Shown in pieces: positions 1-8,678 of a stretch of DNA of 64,000 nt; the stretch's first letter is position 1; every line of letters starts with the position of its first letter. Origin of the DNA: Paenibacillus sp. FSL R7-0204 (GTDB lineage: Bacteria > Bacillota > Bacilli > Paenibacillales > Paenibacillaceae). A model generated the notes under the pieces. The model was not told the DNA's origin, made no database searches, and saw only the letters and a program-made list of their open reading frames with translations. Made by a program: the position numbers and the translations under genes. The stretch covers positions 5,084,001 through 5,148,000 of the forward strand of contig NZ_JBBOCA010000001.1 of assembly GCF_038002225.1 (NCBI RefSeq). Reading direction: 5' to 3'.

Positions 1-111
1 ACGGATTCCCCCGTAGGGTGACTGCTGATAGGTATCTGCGAATTGCTCATATTCCGGTCCCAGCAGCTCTTTCATACGCTGCGCGAAAGCTCCGGGCAGT
101 TGTGCTGTCAT
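1..111 (-). CDS. 16S rRNA m5C methyltransferase (RsmF/NOL1-NOP2-Sun family), N-terminal fragment
   Basis: Only the first 37 codons lie in the window; the rest runs off the left edge. The fragment begins MTAQLPGAFAQRMKELLG and continues with EYEQF, which resembles the start of RsmF-type rRNA cytosine-C5 methyltransferases (a short helical lead before the PUA-like and SAM-binding domains). The ATG at 111 has GGAGG eight bases upstream, a good ribosome-binding site. A hairpin at 138-161 separates it from the relQ-DUF309 pair, so it is probably transcribed separately. No catalytic motif is visible, so the family call rests on N-terminal resemblance alone. Confidence 0.5.
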   Translation of the reverse strand, partial: MTAQLPGAFAQRMKELLGPEYEQFADTYQQSPYGGIR

Positions 112-137
112 GATGCCTTCCTCCCGCTCAAATAATC

Positions 138-161
138 AGGAACACCCCTGCGGGTGCTCCT
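138..161 (-). terminator. Hairpin after the relQ-DUF309 pair
   Basis: Ten-base arms AGGAACACCC and GGGTGCTCCT, one mismatch, with a four-base loop. Read on the minus strand it follows the DUF309 stop. The U-run behind it is weak (GATTATTT), so it may be an inefficient terminator. Confidence 0.4.
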
Positions 162-178
162 GTTGTACCTTACTATAG

Positions 179-643
179 TCAAGCGCCACCCGGGCTGTGC
201 CTGGGTCTGTCCGGCCGCTGCGGCCCGCGCCGCTGGGGCAGCACAGGCGGAGTAGACTCAGCCGCCAGCCTGACCTCTTCCTCCAGCACAGGGTCTACGA
301 TGCGGATTGTGAGATCATAATAATCAAAGGACTGATCGTTGTAAGCCTCCAGACGGGCAACATACTCCCCAGCTTCCCGGACCAGCTTCGCCAGATCAAT
401 ACCCAGCGTCACCGCCGGATATCTGCCCAGTACCTCATGAGACTGCTTCAGCAGAATCAGGCCACCGCGCACATTGGTATTACGGAAATGGTACAGCCCG
501 ACTGCCACCTGCAGCAGAGCTTTGTATAACGGATCACGCTGCTTCTCCAGCCATAATTCCTCAAGCACCTCATGACATTCGAAATAATCCCTGTCCCGGT
601 TGAAGTAAATGAGGTAGGCCAGATAGAGCGGCTCATAAGCCAT
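179..643 (-). CDS. DUF309 domain protein
   Basis: A 154-aa protein. The N-terminal half carries the DUF309 signature: YFECHEVLEELWLEK (His and Glu spaced as HxxxE, then a Trp) followed by a helix-rich stretch with LLQVAVGLYHF. This matches the YpuF-like family, whose molecular role is not established. The reading frame is open further upstream (to 688), but the ATG at 643 fits the domain start and lies inside the last codons of relQ, giving an 11-base overlap that suggests translational coupling. The C-terminus is a Pro/Arg-rich tail with no obvious domain. Confidence 0.75.
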   Translation of the reverse strand: MAYEPLYLAYLIYFNRDRDYFECHEVLEELWLEKQRDPLYKALLQVAVGLYHFRNTNVRGGLILLKQSHEVLGRYPAVTLGIDLAKLVREAGEYVARLEAYNDQSFDYYDLTIRIVDPVLEEEVRLAAESTPPVLPQRRGPQRPDRPRHSPGGA

Positions 644-1445
644 CCGGCTCGCTGCCCTTCTTGGCATTCGAGAGCAGCTCGCGCACATGGTCCAGCAATT
701 CCTTCATTGCATCCATATCCTGAGCCTGCCAGATCGCATTGAACCGTTCCTGGCTCTCAATCGCTTCATTCACAAGATGATAGAAATACAGCTGATGAAT
801 GGCCTTCAGCAATTGGGTCGTCATGTTCGAGTTCTCCTCGAAGGTCTTCTGGGCCTCCAGAATCTCTTCCCGGATGCTCGACATCTCGCTGTCCAGAATG
901 GAAGCCGCTTCTGCTGCCGTCTTCAGGCGCACCCGCATTTCATCGGGCAGGCTCTCCCGGTATTTATAATTCAGCGAATGCTCAATGGTTGCCCAGAAGT
1001 TCATCGCCAGTGTACGGATTTGAATTTCAGCCAGTACAATCTTTTGACCCAGCGCAGTCTGTACCGGATACCGGATGATCATATGGAAGCTGCGGTAGCC
1101 GCTTTCCTTATAATTGGTAATGTAGTCCTTCTCATATAATACTTCAAGGTCCTTGCGGGCGCGGATGTATTCCGCCACTCTGCGGATATCCTCGACGAAC
1201 TGGCACATAATGCGAATGCCGGCGATATCCTCGATGCCCGTTTCCAGATCCTCCATTTTTACGTTTAACCGTTTGGCCTTCTCAAGTATGCTAGACAGCC
1301 GCTTCACACGGCCGGTAACGAATTCAATCGGAGTATATTCTTCCCTTTTCTTGAGTTCGGAGCGCATCGTCTTGAATTTAACCTTCAATTCCTCCACCGT
1401 TTGTTCATAAGGAAGCAGAAAAGTTCCCCAGTCCCTGACGTCCAT
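633..1445 (-). CDS. relQ: Small alarmone synthetase, GTP pyrophosphokinase (RelQ/YjbM type)
   Basis: Transfers pyrophosphate from ATP to GDP or GTP to make (p)ppGpp, the stringent-response alarmone. The 270-aa product lacks the hydrolase and regulatory domains of long RSH proteins, as expected for small alarmone synthetases. Visible synthetase motifs are SPIEFVTGR-like (TPIEFVTGR), DIAGIRIMCQF, the substrate-binding loop YKESGYRSFHM and the C-terminal EIQIRTLAMNFWATIEH. The order and spacing match Bacillus YjbM. I chose the ATG at 1445 because GGAGG sits eight bases upstream and the protein then starts MDVRDW like YjbM; a longer form from 1469 is possible. Compared with YjbM (about 211 aa) it has a C-terminal extension of roughly 60 residues, mostly helical, of unknown role. 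The stop overlaps the DUF309 start. Confidence 0.9.
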   Translation of the reverse strand: MDVRDWGTFLLPYEQTVEELKVKFKTMRSELKKREEYTPIEFVTGRVKRLSSILEKAKRLNVKMEDLETGIEDIAGIRIMCQFVEDIRRVAEYIRARKDLEVLYEKDYITNYKESGYRSFHMIIRYPVQTALGQKIVLAEIQIRTLAMNFWATIEHSLNYKYRESLPDEMRVRLKTAAEAASILDSEMSSIREEILEAQKTFEENSNMTTQLLKAIHQLYFYHLVNEAIESQERFNAIWQAQDMDAMKELLDHVRELLSNAKKGSEPDGL

Positions 1446-1472
1446 CGCCTTGTCCTCCTGTCCATTCATCCT

Positions 1473-2567
1473 TCAGTGATGATCAGCGCCTACCGCATCA
1501 AGGAGCCGCTGGAAGCCGTCCCGCCGCAGCAATTGCCGTAATCCGGCATGCACTCTACGGTTAACCTCCGGCCCTTCATAGATGAGTGCTGTATAAATTT
1601 CGACCAGACTGGCGCCCGCCCGTATCTTATCGTAAGCATCCTGGGCTGTAAAAATCCCGCCCGACCCGATAATCGGCAGCTTGCCGCCAGTCTGACTGTA
1701 GATTCTGCGGATAATCTCTGTAGAACGTTCGCGCAGCGGCTGGCCGCTCAGCCCGCCCGTTTCACCGGCTTTGTCGCTCTGCAGCCCTTCACGGGAGAGT
1801 GTCGTATTGGTGGCAATAATGCCGTCCATTCCGGCTTCCGTGATGGTATGTACCATATATTCCAGCTCAGCGTCACTGACATCGGGAGCGATCTTGACCA
1901 GCAGCCCCTTCGTGATGCCCGTCTTCACCCGCTGCAGCTCCATCTCTTCCTTAACCTCGCTAAGCAGGTTCGAGAGCTCGCTGCCATGCTGAAGACTCCG
2001 GAGATCCGGGGTATTCGGCGAGCTGATATTAACCACAAAAAAATCACCGTACGGATACAGCGTACGGATACACTTGCGGTAATCCTCATGCGCCAATTCA
2101 TTCGGGGTGGCCTTGTTGCGTCCGATATTGACCGCCACCGGAATTCTGCGCTTCTTCAGCTTCTTGAGGCGTTCAGCCATGGCCTCCGCGCCTTCATTAT
2201 TGAAGCCCATCCGGTTAATGAGCGCCTTGTCGGGCAGCAGCCGGAACAGCCGGGGACTGTCATTGCCGGGCTGGCCTACCGGAGTTACCGTGCCTACCTC
2301 CATAAATCCGAAGCCGATCGAAGAGAACCCTCCTACCGCTTCCGCATTCTTATCCAGTCCTGCCGCTAAACCCACAGGGGTCGGGAAATGTACCCCGAAC
2401 AGGTCCACTGCAAGATCAGCCGTCTCAGGAACCCCGTACATCAGGCGCATGGCTGCGCTCCCGCCGGGAACTAGATCTGCTTTATTCAGTCCGCCGATGA
2501 CGAGATGATGCGCCGTCTCCGGGTCCATTTTAAAGAAAATTGGTTTACCAAAATGTCGATACAGCAC
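1473..2567 (-). CDS. pyrD: Dihydroorotate dehydrogenase (quinone), class 2
   Basis: Oxidises dihydroorotate to orotate in pyrimidine synthesis, passing electrons to membrane quinone through FMN. The 364-aa length and the N-terminal helical hairpin (LYRHFGKPIFFKMDPETAHH) mark the class 2, membrane-associated type rather than the PyrDB/PyrK class usual in Bacillus. FMN-binding and catalytic segments are clear: PVGLAAGLDKN, NRMGFNNEG, NISSPNTPDLR with the class 2 catalytic Ser region, and the C-terminal IIGSGGIFTAQDAYDKIRAG. The start is GTG at 2567, preceded by AGGAG at good spacing. No other pyr genes are adjacent; it lies 27 bases upstream of relQ on the same strand. Confidence 0.93.
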   Translation of the reverse strand: MLYRHFGKPIFFKMDPETAHHLVIGGLNKADLVPGGSAAMRLMYGVPETADLAVDLFGVHFPTPVGLAAGLDKNAEAVGGFSSIGFGFMEVGTVTPVGQPGNDSPRLFRLLPDKALINRMGFNNEGAEAMAERLKKLKKRRIPVAVNIGRNKATPNELAHEDYRKCIRTLYPYGDFFVVNISSPNTPDLRSLQHGSELSNLLSEVKEEMELQRVKTGITKGLLVKIAPDVSDAELEYMVHTITEAGMDGIIATNTTLSREGLQSDKAGETGGLSGQPLRERSTEIIRRIYSQTGGKLPIIGSGGIFTAQDAYDKIRAGASLVEIYTALIYEGPEVNRRVHAGLRQLLRRDGFQRLLDAVGADHH

Positions 2568-2722
2568 CGTTCTCGCTCCTTCAAGGGAACCACAATTGAC
2601 ATAACGACTCCCGTATCTATAGGTTTCTTCTTAATTTTATCCGTTTCCGGGGGAAAAGAAAAGTTTTTTGCCGCAGCGATTGTCCCCGCCCTGCCATACT
2701 TCCTTGACGCCGCCGCCAATTC

Positions 2723-3244
2723 TCACAGATTCCCCGTAATTTCAATTCCGTCTGCGGTCCGCAGGTGATTCCTTGCCCAGCCTATGAACTGGTTCAGGAA
2801 ATCCTGTAGTTCAGAGTCTCTAACCCGCTGCTGCTCAAGCTCAGACAAGATGGACTCCCACAAGCTCTTCGGAATAGGATTCTCCCAGCAAGGGTCCAGC
2901 GATGTCTGCTCTTCTCCAGTGAAGGGATTCGTTACAGGGAACACCCTGCCCACCGCAGGCTTAAGATACTCGAAGTCCTCTTCATACATAAACAGCATCT
3001 CTTCCGGTGCACTCCCGCCCTCTTCCATGTTCATATCATACCGGGAAAAGGTAAACCCTATATTCCTCCGGGGACCAGCATAGCGGTATAGCAGCACCGG
3101 AATTTTGCTTTTGGATCTGCTTGCCATGGCAGCATCACTCCTGTTTCTGTGTTCTTCAAGCTCCAGCATAAAACCTTCCTTATAATACTCCAGCCGGTAT
3201 TCCTGTGTATAGACTAAGGCTTCGGCGATCCATTCCTGCCGCAA
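2723..3244 (-). CDS. Hypothetical protein
   Basis: I do not recognise this 173-aa acidic protein. It has no signal peptide or membrane segment. Segments that may help later searches are LLYRYAGPRRNIGFTFSRYD, MYEEDFEYLKPAVG and the helical C-terminus ELQDFLNQFIGWARNHL. The TTG at 3244 is the first possible start but has no evident ribosome-binding site. An ATG at 3169 has AAGGAAGG four bases upstream and may be the true start; codon use upstream of it still looks coding, so I keep the longer form. It is divergent from the small membrane peptide gene at 3372. Confidence 0.6.
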   Translation of the reverse strand: MRQEWIAEALVYTQEYRLEYYKEGFMLELEEHRNRSDAAMASRSKSKIPVLLYRYAGPRRNIGFTFSRYDMNMEEGGSAPEEMLFMYEEDFEYLKPAVGRVFPVTNPFTGEEQTSLDPCWENPIPKSLWESILSELEQQRVRDSELQDFLNQFIGWARNHLRTADGIEITGNL

Positions 3245-3371
3245 GAGATTGCAGCTAGACTTGTCTTTTCATCCAGACTAGAATAGAGGAGCGGGCACAA
3301 GTTCCATGCACCGCCGGCAATCCTCACATGTAAGGGTTATCACAGACTAAGAGAGAAAGAAGGGTGACCTA

Positions 3372-3509
3372 ATGTCAACCAAACGTAAGCCTCCTACACT
3401 CCAGCAGAAAAAAGAAGAAGTGAACCGCAAAGCCATTCTGTGGATCAGCGCCAGTCTGGTACTGCTGATTGCGCTTATCGCCGTTTTATTTGTCGTTGTC
3501 GGGAATTAG
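3372..3509 (+). CDS. 45-aa single-span membrane peptide
   Basis: A short gene reading MSTKRKPPTLQQKKEEV, then a hydrophobic helix (WISASLVLLIALIAVLFVVV) ending in GN. The basic N-terminus and single C-terminal span suggest a tail-anchored membrane peptide with the N-terminus inside. GAAGGGTGA lies just upstream of the ATG as a ribosome-binding site. The stop codon overlaps the last codon of the convergent L,D-transpeptidase gene by four bases. Function unknown. Confidence 0.65.
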   Translation: MSTKRKPPTLQQKKEEVNRKAILWISASLVLLIALIAVLFVVVGN

Positions 3510-4933
3510 TTCAGCCAATGGTACACTTTATGGGGGTTGGTCTGATTACGGGGCGAATCCGAAGGGAAACGTTCCTCCGGTACGACCAGCTCCTCAGGCA
3601 GAACCCCTTGACTGATCAGAACCTTCGTGCCCATCGGCACCATCGCGAACAGCTCCTCGACATCCTTCCGGCTCATCCGGATACACCCCAGCGACTCATC
3701 CTTGCCGATGCTATCCGGCTCATTCGTCCCGTGAATTGCATAATTACTGTCCGAGAGCTGCATGCCGCGGCTGCCGAATTCCCCGTTATCGCGCCTGTTC
3801 GGGTTCACGACCTTGTCCTTAATGAAGAACTCCCCTTCAGGGGTCTTATCTCCGCCGAGTCCTACGGCATAATTCCGCAGAATCACATTGCCGCTGGTGA
3901 CCGCCAGACGGTGGTTTTGCTTATCTACAATAATAGCAAGCGGTTCTCTGAAAAAAAGCTTCTCCCCCGGCCCCGCCGCCGGACGTCCACCGCCCGTCTG
4001 CTCGTGCCCGGGAGTACCTGACTCTTGGCCACCAGACGGCTGTGGTGATGCAGAGAGCAGCGGCGCCTCTCCTCGTGCAGTGGCCCGCAGCGGTGCGAAG
4101 GCTTCCTTCATCAGCGGGGTAATGCCGCCCAGCACGTTCGCCGGGAACGGCTTCACTAATTCCTGTACCGCTTCGGGATAAGTCCCCTTGCTGCTCTTGT
4201 ACGCACGCAGCGCACTCCAGAGCACAGCCAGCTCCTCCTGCTGCTTCTGCCAGCCCAGCCCCTGCTGCTTGAGCTCCGCCGGATCCGGCGGCTGGCATGC
4301 GCACGCTGCCGGATTATAGGACTGATAGACTATGCGCCCTTCTCCGCTCTTGGCAAGGGTAGCCTCCAGCGGCAGCCCCTTCTTCCACAGCAGCCATTTG
4401 CCCGAGCGCTTCATACCGAGCAGTGCGGTGGCGGAAGGCGTCTTCGCCGACTTCAGGATGGCTGCCAGGCCCCCGCCCCCTGCAGCAGCATCCGCCGCTA
4501 CCGCCGTGAAATCCAGACTTGCCGGTTCTTGCGGACTTACCTGTGTCTCTTCGGCTGTCTCCGGCAGCACGGCTGAGATATTCGCGACCGGAGCAGCTGC
4601 CCCCTTACTGTCCGGCAGAATTCCCGGTGCGACGGCAGCAGGAATAAGCATGAGCAGCAGCAGCATTAGAGCCAGAAGCACCCGGCGCTTCCTGAGCCCC
4701 GCAGTCTGCCGTTCCCGGGCCGATTCCAGCAGCCCTTCCTCGTACTGCTGCAGCATATCCGCCGGCACCTTGCTGCGTTCAAATGCCTCATACACTTCCC
4801 CGGCCTGATTATAGCAGTAATTCGCTTTTCCATACTGCCCGTTCTTATAGTATTCCTTACCAAGCAAGTACCATGCCATCTTATTATCCGGATGCATCTG
4901 TACATAGGCTTTTAGATGCTGAGCATTCTTCAT
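3506..4933 (-). CDS. L,D-transpeptidase with N-terminal TPR and transmembrane anchor
   Basis: Likely cross-links or trims peptidoglycan through a catalytic cysteine. Domains in order: residues about 1-60, a TPR-like helical repeat (MAWYLLGKEYYKNGQYGKA) predicted to be cytoplasmic; about 82-105, one membrane span (LLALMLLLLMLIPAAVA); a long Pro/Ala/Gly-rich linker; about 330-455, a YkuD domain with HGTNEPDSIG and the SLGCIRM motif holding the catalytic Cys. The ATG at 4933 has TGGAGG five bases upstream; an in-frame GTG at 4945 lacks one. Many L,D-transpeptidases carry LysM on the outside; here a TPR on the inside is unusual and suggests a cytoplasmic partner. Confidence 0.88.
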   Translation of the reverse strand: MKNAQHLKAYVQMHPDNKMAWYLLGKEYYKNGQYGKANYCYNQAGEVYEAFERSKVPADMLQQYEEGLLESARERQTAGLRKRRVLLALMLLLLMLIPAAVAPGILPDSKGAAAPVANISAVLPETAEETQVSPQEPASLDFTAVAADAAAGGGGLAAILKSAKTPSATALLGMKRSGKWLLWKKGLPLEATLAKSGEGRIVYQSYNPAACACQPPDPAELKQQGLGWQKQQEELAVLWSALRAYKSSKGTYPEAVQELVKPFPANVLGGITPLMKEAFAPLRATARGEAPLLSASPQPSGGQESGTPGHEQTGGGRPAAGPGEKLFFREPLAIIVDKQNHRLAVTSGNVILRNYAVGLGGDKTPEGEFFIKDKVVNPNRRDNGEFGSRGMQLSDSNYAIHGTNEPDSIGKDESLGCIRMSRKDVEELFAMVPMGTKVLISQGVLPEELVVPEERFPSDSPRNQTNPHKVYHWLN

Positions 4934-5008
4934 GTTGGCCTCCACTATCGGTGGTATGGTTATGTATTCGTATGTACCTTCTATTGTATATCGGCAGTGG
5001 ATGCAAAA

Positions 5009-5052
5009 AAAGACACCTCAAGCCGCATTTATCGCGGTCAGGAGATGTCTTT
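5009..5052 (-). terminator. Terminator of the ferredoxin gene
   Basis: On the minus strand, AAAGACATCTC and GAGGTGTCTTT pair around an inner CCGC/GCGG stem and run into TTTTTTG. Confidence 0.8.
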
Positions 5053-5070
5053 ATGTAAGAAGGCAGAAGC

Positions 5071-5331
<261 letters not shown>

Positions 5332-5371
5332 TTAACTATACAGCCTGCAGTCGCAGCCTGTTATTTTTCTC

Positions 5372-5400
5372 ATATTAATATAAATAGGATACAATTTCAA
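5372..5400 (-). promoter_or_regulatory. Sigma-A promoter of fer
   Basis: On the minus strand TTGAAA (5400-5395) and TAATAT (5377-5372) are separated by 17 bases, about 60 bases before the fer start. Confidence 0.6.
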
Positions 5401-5472
5401 TGAATTTTCAATGTGTTGACATTATTGCCTCATTCTCTGCGATGCTCCAGGCGGCTGATGACGGGCCTTAAC

Positions 5473-6765
5473 TCAGTCTATATCCTTGTCAGCGCCGCCC
5501 AGATTGTCCTTCTGCAGCGAGGTGCCCCGCTCCTTATGATTACGCAGCCGCGCCGAGTGGCTGTCGCTCAGCATCCCTGCGGTCAGCACTGCATTCTCGC
5601 CGAATTTATTGCGCAGCATATCCATCGCTTTATTGAGCGATTCCTTCTTCGGCTGCCGTTCGTAGTCGAACAGGTCCAGCTGAATGGCCGACTCCTCTTT
5701 GGGTATCAGCCCCTGGAGCGTTACCCCCAGCAGCCGTACCGGCTTGTCGCCCTTCCAGTGGCGCGCGAACTGGTCGCATGCCACCTTATAGATGTCCTCG
5801 GCGCTCTCCGTGGGAGCCTCAAGCTTGCGGGAGCGGGTAATCGTCTTCATATCCGGCGTGCGGATCGTCAGCTGTACCCCCGCTGCAACCAGCCCCTGCT
5901 TCCTCAGCCTCCGCGCAACCTGATCGCTCAGGTTCAGCAGAATCGGGCGCGCCTCAGCCAGCCCTACCACATCATGCGGCAGCGTGGTTGTATGGCCGAT
6001 GGATTTGCTCTGCTCCCGCTCAGGATTCACGATCCCGTGATCAATCCCGTTCCCCGCCCGCTTCAGCCAGGCGCCCATGACGCCGAAATGCCCGACCAGC
6101 ATCGCCTCGTCCGCAGCCGCCAGCTGTCCGATGCTGTAGATACCCAGCTTTCGCAGCTTCTCGGCCGTCTTGCCGCCAATGCCGAACATCTCATTGCACG
6201 GCTTGTCCCACAGCACGGACTGCACATCGCGCAGCCGCAGCACGGAGATGCCGCTGGGCTTCTTCAGATCAGAAGCGATCTTCGCCAGCAGCTTGTTGGG
6301 GGCAATCCCAATGGAGCATGGCAGACCCAGTTCCTCCATAATCCGCCGCTGCAGTGCCTCTGCAATCTCCAGCGGCGTTCCAAATTGGCGGGAGCCGGTG
6401 ATATCCAGATAACACTCGTCTATCGAGACCGCTTCGAGCAGCGGAGTATAGCTGTAGGCAATTTGCATAAATGCATTCGAGTACTTGCGGTATAGATGGA
6501 AATCCGGCTTAATAAGCATTAAGGAAGGACAAATCCGCAGCGCCTTCTGCACCTGCATGCCGGTGGAGATGCCCAGCCTGCGCGCGGCGTAGGAGCAGGT
6601 GACGATAATACCTCTTCTAGCCTCCACGCTGCCCGCCACTGCTGTCGCCTTGCCTTTATATTGCTCCGGATCTTCCGCCTCATGCACAGAGCAGTAAAAG
6701 GCATTCATGTCCACATGCAGAATAACCCTGCCGCTTGCCGGATAATATTGATCCACGCTCTGCAT
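5473..6765 (-). CDS. dinB: DNA polymerase IV (Y-family)
   Basis: A translesion polymerase of 430 aa. Catalytic acidic residues are seen in VILHVDMNAFYCSV (first Asp) and SIDECYLDITG (Asp-Glu pair); the ARRGIIVTCSYAARRLGI loop and the helix-hairpin-helix region (MFGIGGKTAEKLRKLGIYSI) follow. Near the C-terminus, QLDLF is a textbook beta-clamp binding pentapeptide, so it should dock on DnaN. The ATG at 6765 has AAGGTGG six bases upstream; a GTG nine bases earlier is less likely. The product resembles Bacillus PolY1/YqjH. No LexA box was evident immediately upstream. Confidence 0.93.
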   Translation of the reverse strand: MQSVDQYYPASGRVILHVDMNAFYCSVHEAEDPEQYKGKATAVAGSVEARRGIIVTCSYAARRLGISTGMQVQKALRICPSLMLIKPDFHLYRKYSNAFMQIAYSYTPLLEAVSIDECYLDITGSRQFGTPLEIAEALQRRIMEELGLPCSIGIAPNKLLAKIASDLKKPSGISVLRLRDVQSVLWDKPCNEMFGIGGKTAEKLRKLGIYSIGQLAAADEAMLVGHFGVMGAWLKRAGNGIDHGIVNPEREQSKSIGHTTTLPHDVVGLAEARPILLNLSDQVARRLRKQGLVAAGVQLTIRTPDMKTITRSRKLEAPTESAEDIYKVACDQFARHWKGDKPVRLLGVTLQGLIPKEESAIQLDLFDYERQPKKESLNKAMDMLRNKFGENAVLTAGMLSDSHSARLRNHKERGTSLQKDNLGGADKDID

Positions 6766-6878
6766 GGTATCCACCTTCTTATCTTCGGGGTTCCATTGTT
6801 ATTGTCAGCATACCTCTACCCCGGCGGGAGGTCAACTTGCCAGAGAGCCGCTTGTGACAGCGGGGTGAGAAAAGTTCT

Positions 6879-6909
6879 TTGTTACTTTCCCGCGTAAAAA
6901 TGCTATAAT
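6879..6909 (+). promoter_or_regulatory. Probable cimA promoter
   Basis: TTGTTA (6879-6884) and TATAAT (6904-6909), spacing 19, somewhat long. The leader to the start codon is about 45 bases and shows no T-box structure. Confidence 0.5.
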
Positions 6910-6961
6910 ATAAAAATTAATTTCCTATGCGAAGGCTAATAACACTTTTAGGAGGACACTC

Positions 6962-8581
6962 ATGTCTAAGTCTATCTCCATCTTCGATACCACCCTGCGC
7001 GACGGAACACAAGGCGAGGGGATCAGTCTGTCGGCGGATGACAAGCTGAAGATTGCCAGGAAACTCGACGATCTGGGTGTCCATTATATTGAAGGCGGCA
7101 ATCCGGGCAGCAACAACAAGGACATCGAATTTTTCAAAAGAGTCCAGGAGCTTCATCTGAATGCCAAGATTACCGCATTCGGTAGCACCCGGCGCAAGAA
7201 CACGGTGACTGAGCAGGACGAGGGGCTGCAGCGGATAATTAACGCCGGGGTTCCGGCGGCTACCCTGGTGGGCAAATCGTGGGATTTCCATGTTCATACT
7301 GCCCTGCAGACCACTCTGGAAGAGAACCTGTCCATGACCTTCGACTCCATCTCTTATCTGAAGCGCAAGGGGCTTGAGGTCATCTTCGACGCAGAGCATT
7401 TCTTCGACGGCTTCAAGAACAACCCTGAATACGCCGCTGCTGTTCTCACCCGTGCCCGCGAGGCCGGAGCAGATTGGCTGGTGATGTGCGATACGAACGG
7501 CGGCACCTTGCCGCATGAGATTCATGATATTGTGACAAGCATCGGTGTGCTGCTCCCGGAAGCATCGCTCGGTATTCATACACACAACGATTGTGAGCTT
7601 GCGGTTGCCAACACCCTAAGCGCAATCGGCGCCGGTGCCCGGCAGGTCCAGGGGACCATTAACGGCTACGGAGAGCGCTGCGGCAATGCCAATCTGTGTT
7701 CCATCATTCCAACACTGCAGCTGAAGATGGGCTATCACTGCATCCCTGGTGATTCCCTCCCGCAGTTAACCAACACGGCCCGGTTCATCAGCGAGGTCGC
7801 CAATGTGAACATGCCGGTGAATCAGCCTTATGTCGGCACAGCCGCTTTCGCCCACAAGGGCGGCATCCACGTATCCGCCATTTTGCGCGATTCACGGACG
7901 TACGAGCATATTGCCCCTGAACTGGTCGGCAATAAGCAGCGCGTCCTGGTCTCTGAGCTTGCCGGACAGAGCAATGTGCTGTCCAAAGCGCAGGACATGG
8001 GACTCAGTCTTGATCCAAGCAGCGAGCAGGCGCGCAAGGTGATTGACAAGATCAAGAATCTTGAACATCAGGGGTATCAGTTCGAAGGCGCGGATGCTTC
8101 GCTTGAATTGCTGCTCCGGGAAGCGACCGGCGAGACCAATGAGCTGTTCACCTTCGAGTCGTTCAAGATGCTGGTTGAGAAGACCGCCGGCCGCCCTGTC
8201 GTCTCCGAGGCCTTCGTCAAGCTGAGGGTCGGCGGCGAGAGCCTGTACACAGCCGCCGAAGGCAACGGACCGGTCAACGCGCTGGATAATGCGCTGCGTA
8301 AGGCGCTGCAGACCTACTTCCCTCAGCTTAAGGATATGCACCTCTCCGACTACAAGGTCCGTGTGCTGGATGAGCAGGATCAGACTGCCGCAAAGGTCCG
8401 CGTGCTAATCGAATCCAAGGACTACAGCGACACCTGGAGCACCGTAGGCGTATCCAGCAACGTGATCGAAGCGAGCTGGGAGGCTTTGGTCGATTCCATG
8501 CGTTATGCCCTTCTGGGACAGATCTCACTGGACCAGGAAATTCCTGCCAGCAGTGAACCAAGAGGTCTGGTCAATCACTGA
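6962..8581 (+). CDS. cimA: Citramalate synthase
   Basis: Condenses pyruvate and acetyl-CoA to (R)-citramalate, an entry to isoleucine that bypasses threonine. The 539-aa product has the HMGL-like TIM barrel with IFDTTLRDGTQGEG at the N-terminus, the metal-binding HTHNDCELAVANTL and GYGERCGNANL, and a C-terminal LeuA-type allosteric dimer domain (about 400-515). The CimA-type features EGGNPGSNNKD and VGKSWDFHV separate it from LeuA and NifV. GGAGG lies seven bases before the ATG. It stands alone between its own promoter and terminator, without leuBCD nearby. Confidence 0.92.
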   Translation: MSKSISIFDTTLRDGTQGEGISLSADDKLKIARKLDDLGVHYIEGGNPGSNNKDIEFFKRVQELHLNAKITAFGSTRRKNTVTEQDEGLQRIINAGVPAATLVGKSWDFHVHTALQTTLEENLSMTFDSISYLKRKGLEVIFDAEHFFDGFKNNPEYAAAVLTRAREAGADWLVMCDTNGGTLPHEIHDIVTSIGVLLPEASLGIHTHNDCELAVANTLSAIGAGARQVQGTINGYGERCGNANLCSIIPTLQLKMGYHCIPGDSLPQLTNTARFISEVANVNMPVNQPYVGTAAFAHKGGIHVSAILRDSRTYEHIAPELVGNKQRVLVSELAGQSNVLSKAQDMGLSLDPSSEQARKVIDKIKNLEHQGYQFEGADASLELLLREATGETNELFTFESFKMLVEKTAGRPVVSEAFVKLRVGGESLYTAAEGNGPVNALDNALRKALQTYFPQLKDMHLSDYKVRVLDEQDQTAAKVRVLIESKDYSDTWSTVGVSSNVIEASWEALVDSMRYALLGQISLDQEIPASSEPRGLVNH

Positions 8582-8612
8582 CCTCCTTGGCTTCGCTCTA
8601 TGCACTCCACAA

Positions 8613-8652
8613 AGCCCTCCGATGCGGTGAACTTTCTCCGCACAGGAGGGCT
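8613..8652 (+). terminator. Terminator of cimA
   Basis: AGCCCTCC and GGAGGGCT with an inner TGCGG/CCGCA stem, followed by CTTTATTTT. Confidence 0.85.
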
Positions 8653-8678
8653 CTTTATTTTGCGGCTGATCGCCTGTG

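Noticed and set aside
6780..6961. T-box or leucine-type leader before cimA
   Set aside because: The leader is about 45 bases after the promoter and has no specifier-loop or antiterminator structure.
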